The notes beneath the pieces were generated by a model that had not been told where the DNA came from, ran no database searches, and saw only the letters and a list, made by a program, of their open reading frames with translations. DNA of 64,000 nt from Clavelina lepadiformis (Eukaryota; Chordata; Ascidiacea; Aplousobranchia; Clavelinidae), in contig NC_135246.1 in the NCBI RefSeq assembly GCF_947623445.1, positions 20,270,288 to 20,334,287 of the forward strand, in the 5' to 3' direction. A program made the translations under genes and the position numbers. Below, piece by piece: positions 56,350 to 64,000 of the stretch. Each line of letters begins with the position of its first letter. Position 1 is the stretch's first letter.

Positions 56350-59300
56350 CAGCAAATCGGCGCAAATATTTTATTTGATAAACTTTAACGTAAACGAATT
56401 ATTGCAGTTTATGTTGGCGATGCTTTCATTTGGATAAACCACAAGTTTCACGAAAAGCGGACCTTGAGATGCCAAAGGATAAGTGAATTTTTAAAAGTGA
56501 ATATTTCGGTTCTTCTGTTGCTGCAATCTAATTATCGTTGCCTAAATATTAAATCCATTTCAAAACTGGATCCATTTCGGACAGAAAACGAAAATTACAA
56601 AGAATCAACATCATTTTCGTGACGTCAAATGTAACCATTTGTCAAAAAGCCACTAATCGACGGATTTAAAATGGTCGCAATCCCAACGATTATATTGCAA
56701 TTATTTTGAAAATCTGTTGCACGAAAACATTAAAAATTGGCATCCTTCCACTCACCTACAAGATTAAGCCTTAGTCTTTTTGTATTGAGCAAGAAATCGC
56801 GAAACATTAATTGGAAAATTTTTAAACAAACTAGAGGCTTCCAGCTACCGAACGAGCACATATACTTGTAACAATCAAAAAACTTTCCAAGTAAAGCTTT
56901 TTATTTTGCTCTAGTTTATTTCGTTATGTAATCATTGGCCGAAATATGAAAATATTTCTAATTGACTTTTCTGACAAAGTTAATTGAAAATTGCTCTTCC
57001 GAGAATATACAACGTTGTAACTTAGCTTGTAGCCGGCAGGTATATTATCATTTATAAAAACTACGAAACAAATTTAAAATACATTTCAATTGACAATTGG
57101 CAACGAAAAACTCCTAACCCTGACCCGGAAAGTTAAACTTGTCACGAAATCTTTAATTTTTAAATTAAAGACGTGAAACCTAAGACAAACCGTGATTGTT
57201 GTGCCGGCAACGTTGGTACCAATTTTTGTTACGATAGACTGTGACATAAACGAATTGTTGCAGTTTATGTTGGCGATGCTTTTATTTCGATAAACTACAA
57301 GTTTCTCGTATAGCGGACCTTGAGATGCCAAACAAAAAGTGAATTTTTAAAAGTGCATATTTCGCTTCTTCTGTTGCTGCAATCTAATTGTCTTTGCATA
57401 AATATTAAAACCATTTCGAAACTGAACCCATTTCGGACAGAAAACGAAAATTATAAAGGCTTAACTTAATTTTCGTGACGTCATAAGTAACTATTTGTCA
57501 AAAAGAAATTAATCCACGGATTGAAAATGGTCGCAATCCCAACGATTATATTGCAATTATTTAGGAAACATCTTGCACGAGAGAATTACAAAATGGCAAG
57601 CGATTGAGGCTGCTTTGTCTTTCCACTCACCTACAAGATTAAGCCGTAGTCTTTTTGTATTGAGCAAAAAATCGCGGAAATTTAACTGCAAACTTTTCAA
57701 ACAATCTTGACATTTCCAGCTATTAAATATGCGCTTAAGCTCGCAATAAGCGAACAATTTACCAATTAAACCTTTTCATTTTGCTCTAGTTTATTCCGTT
57801 AAGGCCTTACTGGCAGAAATATGACAAAACTGCTTATTGTTTTTCCGGCAAAGTTGAGTGGAAAAGAAGTTTGGTTTGTAGCCAACAGGTGTATTCTTAC
57901 TTAAGAGAAATTCTGGAGCTATTTTAAAAGACATTACAATTGACATATGACAATACAAACGTTCGACCTAGTTGCTGATAAATGAACTTTTGAGAAACAG
58001 ATATTTTTTTATGCATAGACCTCATAGATGACTGAAAGCATGATTGTGTCGGTAGCAACGTCTTTTAAATTCTTAAACAAGTTTATACTGCCTTTTTATC
58101 ATTTGGCTACCGATGGTAACCTTTTGCTATTTAAAAATGGCTACTTCGAGTTACCAATTGCTAAATAGGGTTAACAAATGGCTGCTGAGTGTAACCATTT
58201 GCTAAATAGGGTTAACAAATGGATACTGAGTATAACCATTTGCTAAATAGGATTAACAATTGGCTTCTGACCGTAACCATTTGCTGAATAGGGTTAAGCA
58301 GGAGTTTCATATTCTTGAGATTAATCAGAGGTAGTAAACTGTTTATTAAAATGTCAAGCTATTAAGTGCAAATTGTTAATACCGATAAATCATTTTTAAC
58401 TTAAAGACGTCATAATTATCACAAAGCGTGATTGTTGTGCGGGCAACGTCCGGGCAATTTTTTCTGTTGATAAACGCTAACATAAACGAATTATTGCAGT
58501 TTATGTTGGTGATGCTTTCATTTCAATAAACCACAAGTTTATTAAGTTATATTATTTATATATTTATTTATTAAGTTATTAGTTATTAAACCACAAGTTT
58601 ATTAACTGTAACCATTTGCTAAATAGGCTCAACATTTGGCTACCCATGGTAACCTTTTGCTATTTACAAATGGCTACTTCCAGTTACCAATTGCTGATGA
58701 GAGTTAACAAATGGCTACTGATTTTTTCTGTTGATAAACGCTAACATAAACGAATTATTGCAGTTTATGTTGGCGATGCTTTCATTTGGATAAACCACAA
58801 GTTTCATGTATATCGGACCTTGAGATGTTGTACGCATACGAAATTTTTAAAAGTGAATATTTCGGTTCTTCTGTTGCTGCAATGAAATTTTCTTACGATG
58901 AATATTAAATCCATTTCAAAGCTGGACCCACTACAAACAGGAAACGAAAATTACAAAGGATTAACTTAAATTTCGTGACGTCACACGTAACCATTTGTGA
59001 AATGGCGGGTTTTCGAGGAACTTAAAATGGTCGCAATCCCAACGATTATATTTCAATCATTTTGGCAATCTGTTGCACGAGAGAATTAAAAATTAGCATG
59101 TAATTGAGGCTGCTTCATCCTTCCACTCACCTACAAGATTAATCCTTGATATTTTTGTATTGAGCAAGAAATCGCAAAACATTAATTGGAAAATTTTTAA
59201 ACAAACTAGAGGCTTCCAGCAACCAAACGAGCACACATACTTTTAACAATCACAAAACTTACCAAGTAAAGCTTTTTGGTTTGCTCTAGTTTATTTCGTT

Positions 59301-60100
59301 ATGTAATGATTGGCCGAAATATGAAAATATTTCTAATTGACTTTTCTGGCAAGGTTAATTGAAAAATGCACTTCCGAGAATAACGAACATTGCTTTGCGA
59401 TTTGTAGCCAACAGGACTTTTATCATTTATGAAAAACTACCATACAAATTTGAAAAACATTACAATTGACAATTGGCAACGAAAAAGTCCTAACTTTGAC
59501 CCGGAAAATTAAACTTGCCACGAAATCTTTAATTTTAAAAGTAAAGACGTGAAAGTTAACAAAAATCGTGATTATTGTACCGTTAACGTCTGTACCATTT
59601 TCTGTTCCGATAGACTGTGACATAAACGAATTATTGAAGTTTATGTTGACGATGCTTTTATTTCGATAAAACCACAAGTTTCTCGTATAGCGGACCTTGA
59701 CATGTCAAACGAAAAGTCAATTTTTAAAAGTGATTATTTCGGTTCTTCTTTTGCTGCAATCTAATTGTCTTTGCGTAAATATTAAAACCATTCCGAAACT
59801 AGACCCATTTCGGACAGAAATCGAAAATTATAAAGGATTAACTTAATTTTCGTGACGTCATAAGTAACCATTTGTCAAAAAGAAATTAATCCACGGATTG
59901 AAAATGGTCGCAATCCCAACGATTATATTGCAATTATTTAGGAAACATCTTGCGGGAGAGAATTACAAAATGACAAACGATTGAGGCTGATTTATCCTTC
60001 CACTCACCTACAAGATTAAGCCTTAGTCTTTTTGTATTGAGCGAAAAATCGCGGAAATTTAACTGCAAACTTTTCAAACAATCTTGACAAGCCATGGCAA
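56350..60100. repeat. 2.37-kb tandem duplication built of four related units
   Basis: Four units share TTATTGCAGTTTATGTTGGC and GGTCGCAATCCCAACGATTA: about 56390-57060 (U1), 57240-57900 (U2), 58740-59410 (U3), 59620-60110 (U4). U1 resembles U3 (AAACAAACTAGAGGCTTCCA) and U2 resembles U4 (ACTGCAAACTTTTCAAACAA), offset about 2.35-2.39 kb, so a two-unit block was duplicated. Each carries, on the minus strand, a copy of the transposase exon end (NFRDFLLNTKRLRLNLV) with its GTGAGT donor. Confidence 0.8.
58100..58300 (+). repeat. Minisatellite around AACCATTTGCTAAATAGG
   Basis: About four degenerate units of ~50 bp with the alternating core GTAACCATTTGCTAAATAGG and GTTAACAAATGGCTACTGAG; more units recur at 58608-58710. 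The two half-units are partly inverse complements, so single strands can fold. Confidence 0.75.
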
Positions 60101-60830
60101 CTCCGCTACCAAAACCATTGTTTCGGCATAAAACTGCAAGATGCAATCGACCAGGTATGGTGTTTTCGAAATGCCTGCCTTTCGGCAGCGTTTTCGAAAA
60201 TGTAGCGTTTACACTTTCGCACTTGTTGGTGGTTTTACCTGAACGGATTTTACCCAAAATCCGTTGATTGAAGTATTTGGCAACGGTCTGTAGGCAAAGC
60301 GTTTTTGATTCGTCATTTAGTACAAGACCTACTTTGTTATTGTTCCATAACCGTGGTCGCGATTTACCACGGCAAACGAAAGAAAACCGTCGACATTCAT
60401 TCGCTGTGATCATCTTGCAGGCCGGCTAAAACAGCTTCTGTTGCGTTGTTTAGCAGACTTGTCACAGTTTTAATATCCTTTTCACGTGCTTTTCGATGCA
60501 GGCTTCGTACTGAGCAAACAACCTCGACTGGAAATGGATGGCAAACTTCTTTCGCGAACGTGCTTTCATCGCGCTGTTAGTGTCTTCTTTTGGAAAGAAC
60601 TTACCCATGCGAAGCTTTCGAAAACGCCGACCAAGGAATGGAAAAGTATGGACACAGCTTGTCTCACATGTTACCGGTTGTTCTCGAGTTGATTGCATTT
60701 GCTTGGAAAAGCCGTTAAAAACGTTTAAATCGTTGTCAGTTGTGAGAACGTTAACGACCAAGCCATCACCTTGTAAATCTTTAAAAATGTTTAAATCTTT
60801 GGCAAGGTTCTCCCCTAGGTCGCGCTCCAT
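59934..60830 (-). pseudogene. DDE-type transposase gene, decayed
   Basis: Two adjacent minus-strand frames, 60830-60462 (MERDLGENLAKDLN, NVLTTDNDLNVFNGF, MKARSRKKFAIHFQSR) and 60413-59934 (ECRRFSFVCRGKSRPR, TTNKCESVNATFSKTLPKGR, GRLHLAVLCRNNGFG, then QDCLKSLQLNFRDF). The order TTDND...HxxC-like...NKCESxN...LPK...R.H.A...NNG resembles a Mutator-like/PHIS-clan group of cnidarian, fish and tunicate transposases; the exact superfamily is uncertain. A stop or frame change lies at about 60420-60460. The last exon ends at a GTGAGT donor near 60010. The same exon end is repeated in the tandem units downstream, so they derive from this element. Confidence 0.55.
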
Positions 60831-62387
60831 GTTGCCTTACAAAACCGAAATAAATACGATCGCAGTTTTTATTTTATCAGTAGGTGTGTCTTGTCTATGT
60901 TAGTGCTAGACGTCGTCTTCCTACGACTTTCCTGCGAGCGCTCCTAAGATAATCTGGCAACTCGCATAAAATCGCCTTTTTGCGAGATCCTGCTGGCGTA
61001 TTGTTGAATTATAATCTTGTTCCAGGCTTCCTGCGTTTCGCCATGTCGTACACAACGCATAGATTTTCAATGGGACTAAATTACTTGTGGCTGGTCCAGA
61101 ATTTTAACCTTAATTGATGTCCTTTAACCAATTAAGGATGTCTGTGCTCTAATCTCCACCTAGCAGTTAGTGTAAATTTGCTCTGTTTGATAAACGTTCG
61201 AGCTCTTTTGGATAAAGATGACAAATCTTTCGCGCATGCTGCACTTTCAGTTGGTATGTACTAATGCAAGCGTCTTTAACCTCAGACAGTTGGATTAAAA
61301 AACTCCCCTATAAGGGGTCACTTCCCAATACAAAGACAATTTTGAGCCGGCAACACTTTGATTATTACGTGTTCGCACTCAATGCGTCATATTAAAAAAA
61401 GTAAGAAGTTTTCCGGTCCAATGCGCATGTGACGTCGATGCGGAGTAAATTTTTGTTGTTTTGGCGACAGCTGGTTCCAGGTTTAGGCTAAGTTGTACAT
61501 TTTTTGAGGGTTTGATTTTTTGCTTTTTTGGAATATTTGTGCTAAATTTTAAGTTCAAAACTTGCTGTAAAGTTTAGGTAGCTGTTATAGAAAACTGAGT
61601 ACATGGATTTTGTCCAAATTAATACTGCGGACAGACATAACCTAGATCTCGTTGCAAGCCAAAATTCAGAATAGGTTTATGATGTGGAATTGCGACAGGA
61701 GCGTCTTGATTTAATGTACTTTGCATTGAAAAGCCTATCTCTTTGAATTCGGATATGACCCCTTAAAGGAAGCATTTACTGTGAAGAACCGCGGTTTATG
61801 GAGCCACTCAAAATTTTGCTACTCGAAACAATTGCAGTGTTTTGGGGCGCGTTTAGACGTTTCCAAACGGGACAGAAGAAGCTGTTTCTCTAAAAATCAA
61901 ATGATTCTTCGGGACACAATAGGGATTCTTTTTAGGTCACACGATTGCCAAAAGGTCTCCGGTCGTTTCTTGTCCTTAAATTGCGCGATTCTAATTTCAT
62001 TGTGACGTGCACAATATATAGAAAATGACACCCCATTGCTTTTCGATACAATAATTCCGGTAACAAGCGCTTATTTATCACGCACGAGAAATGGAAACCT
62101 GAATTCATTAGGGTGTCTCCTGCTATTTTGAAGAAATTTGTTTTGTTTTCTACATTTAGCCACTGCTGTTACCGACGCCAGTCAATAGCATTCCCTCGAT
62201 TAATTTGAACAGTCTTTCTCCACCCGATCAGCGTCGATTTCGTCCAGAGATTCGCACCAAGACTGAGTCTTCCGTGCAAGGTTAGTTTCAACATCATTGC
62301 CCAACATAAAGTTTCAAATTGAAACGTGTCTATACGTAAAAAAATAAAAAAAGCACCAGGCAGGAACAACGTGGCTTGTTTTTTTCA
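60831..62387. other. Intergenic; one candidate exon
   Basis: Mostly nothing recognisable. At 62161-62280 (+) a stretch between a good acceptor (TTCTACATTTAG) and donor (GTTAGT) is open in one frame (NSIPSINLNSLSPPDQRRF), but its phase does not fit the next candidate exon. Confidence 0.35.
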
Positions 62388-62831
62388 GTTGTTGCGTGAC
62401 GTTTACAGCGTTTATATTGATGTACCGTTATATCATGCAAGCAGCAGGCGAACATCTATGCGAACGCAAAATGGAGCCACACTCCAACAGCTTGGTTAGA
62501 TCAAACAAATCATACAACCGCCAATGCCACAAAGAGGGATACGGCAAACTATGTGATAGAGCTGATGGCGGCGTCCAACTTCGGCTCACGTCTCTGACAA
62601 ACGTTGAAGAAAGAAAGTCGTCTTCAGAGGTAATTCGTGCAGTTGTTATTTGATTGTGACGTATAACAATTTTCTAATATGGTTTGCTTTTGACTTTTCA
62701 AACAGCTCCCGCGAGAGCTTACCTTGGACGAAAATAGCTTGCATTATCAGTTTATCACTCGCCGACGTCCCCTTCGTGATTACCTGTTTTGCCGCATATA
62801 TAGCAATTGTTAACGTTCAGCAGCCTGGCGT
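62388..62831 (+). CDS. Candidate exons of a multipass membrane protein
   Basis: Exon A, 62388-62630: preceded by TTTTTTTCAG; encodes a hydrophobic segment (CCVTFTAFILMYRYIMQAA), then a basic loop (ERKMEPHSNSLVRSNKSYNR...EERKSSSE) and a GTAATT donor. Exon B, about 62710-62831: LPWTKIACIISLSLADVPFV, then ITCFAAYIAIVNVQQPG, with donor GTAAGT. Together they look like TM5-loop-TM6 of a 7TM protein. The simplest splice (CAG before CTCCCG) does not keep the frame; an internal acceptor (GCGAG before AGCTTACC) would. No other exons are secure, so this is a tentative gene fragment. Confidence 0.3.
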
Positions 62832-62879
62832 AAGTAATAAGTTGGCCCGGAATGAAGGCAAGGTCTTCGGAAGATGACT

Positions 62880-64000
62880 AAGAGCGTATTCTTGTATATT
62901 CCTTACGGGTTCGCGAGCCTTTGAGAAAAGGATTCCACCTTTGATAAAGACATTGTTTTGTCGCTGCTATCATTTAACACACAGATGCCGACCTGAAGTT
63001 TTTAAGACTAGCAAACGATTACCCACGAAATTCCTGCAGTTCTTTTTAGGCAGTCCATTTACTAAAGATATAAAATTATTGCGGAAAAATCTAGTATGAT
63101 AATAATTAAAACTTAACCGCATAAAACGATTACATAATGCGTTACGTGAATTACCCTCATTTTAGTATAAATCATGATCAATGAACTGCGGTTTGGACTT
63201 AGTGACGTATACCTCATTGTTGTTCATTTATACGCTTATAGCAGTGCAACAACTCGATTATATATTTCGCATGAGCGTCAAGTGCTTTCAGAACGTCCCC
63301 TAATCGTATTGTTTGTTTCCTAAGTGTTGGCTTGGTGTAATCTATAAATACACCACAGCCGTAGGGAATTTCATTTTCATTACATTGTTTGAAAATTTTT
63401 GTCCCAGGAAATTTTATTGTTTTTTTGCATGGCCTCTAGTAAAGCTATGAGTGTCATTGTAACATTGTTGGCTGACGTCCAATTATAGTCACATTTTTGG
63501 AGCTTTAGGTTCAATCAAAGAATCTTAACCGTTTTAAATTTCGTAGTGTTGAAAATTAAGACTTCCGTGCAGTGATAGGACTATACAGAATGTTATTAAA
63601 AGAAGTAAGTGTTTCCAACCAACCAACCTTAATATCACTCCTTACACAAAAAGTCCGCTTAATAGATAAGACGCAGTTTAATGGAAGGTACGGAAACCTG
63701 GCAATTATGCTACTTTTAAAGTCGTGAAGTAACCACCACATTTGAATAAGTAAGCAACGACCAAACAAATACCGACACCCACGTAAGTTGGTACGTATAA
63801 TGATGTATTGTGGGCCTGTTAATGGGTAATAAAACAAGCTCTTCACTGCCGACCTGTAGGACGCTGGCCTTGACGAAATTTGGATAAGTTTCCTTGACGT
63901 ATCGACCGCCGATTGTTTTTTGTGAACATATGCCTGTCACATTTCCATGTACTTACTTTTTATTACACAATCGTGTACACGGATTTAGTTTCCGTCCTTA
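62880..64000. other. Right end of window, no supported gene
   Basis: A minus-strand frame at 63940-63716 (CSQKTIGGRYVKETYPNFVK, ending in a hydrophobic stretch WVSVFVWSLLTY) has a possible acceptor and a donor at about 63858, but no partner exons. Otherwise AT-rich DNA. Confidence 0.4.

Overview
The window is eukaryotic nuclear DNA, AT-rich, with short introns (mostly 100-900 bp), GT-AG splice sites and very many transposable elements. Three host genes have vertebrate counterparts: an HTRA2-like gene, a TGF-beta type II receptor and an MFSD9-type transporter. TGFBR2-type receptors are a deuterostome/chordate feature, and the sequences are strongly diverged from vertebrates. My best inference is an invertebrate chordate, most likely an ascidian tunicate; the species cannot be fixed from the sequence alone. 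All gene models below were built by hand from reading frames and splice phases.

Gene-bearing part (1-25.2 kb). An HTRA2-like gene (+, 1.9-3.0 kb) keeps a mitochondrial-type N-terminus and the PDZ domain but has no room for the protease domain. A six-exon seven-transmembrane receptor of unrecognised family lies on the minus strand (3.75-6.1 kb). A complete ten-exon TGFBR2-type receptor kinase follows (+, 10.3-15.1 kb), with one GC-AG intron and a 427-bp copy of its exon 8/intron 8 junction downstream. A complete seven-exon MFSD9-like transporter (+, 20.1-25.2 kb) carries a 2.6-kb intron filled with hAT-type elements and a fold-back minisatellite.

Tyrosine-recombinase region (26-34.3 kb, plus a third copy at 53.1-54.6 kb on the minus strand). 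Three related multi-exon genes combine C2H2 zinc fingers with a tyrosine-recombinase core and a C-terminal basic helical domain. They resemble Crypton-type elements but have about 13 exons. This is the best candidate for a poorly described system in the window.

Nested transposons (35.3-47.8 kb). A hAT-type element (8-bp target duplication TTTTAGTA) was hit by an 11.8-kb Ty3/gypsy retrovirus-like element on the minus strand (LTRs, gag, pol, env-like gene and a fourth gag-like ORF). That element was in turn hit, inside env, by an autonomous hAT element (8-bp target duplication CTCTGTAC). The env-like gene is broken by that insertion and pol carries one in-frame stop.

Repeat-rich right part (47.9-64 kb). 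A 4.7-kb array of ~70-bp satellite monomers contains three nearly identical ~395-bp cassettes that encode a nebulin/LASP-like actin-binding module. After the third recombinase copy comes an unidentified coding remnant, then a 2.37-kb tandem duplication ending in a decayed DDE-type transposase gene. The last 3 kb holds only weak candidate exons of a membrane protein.
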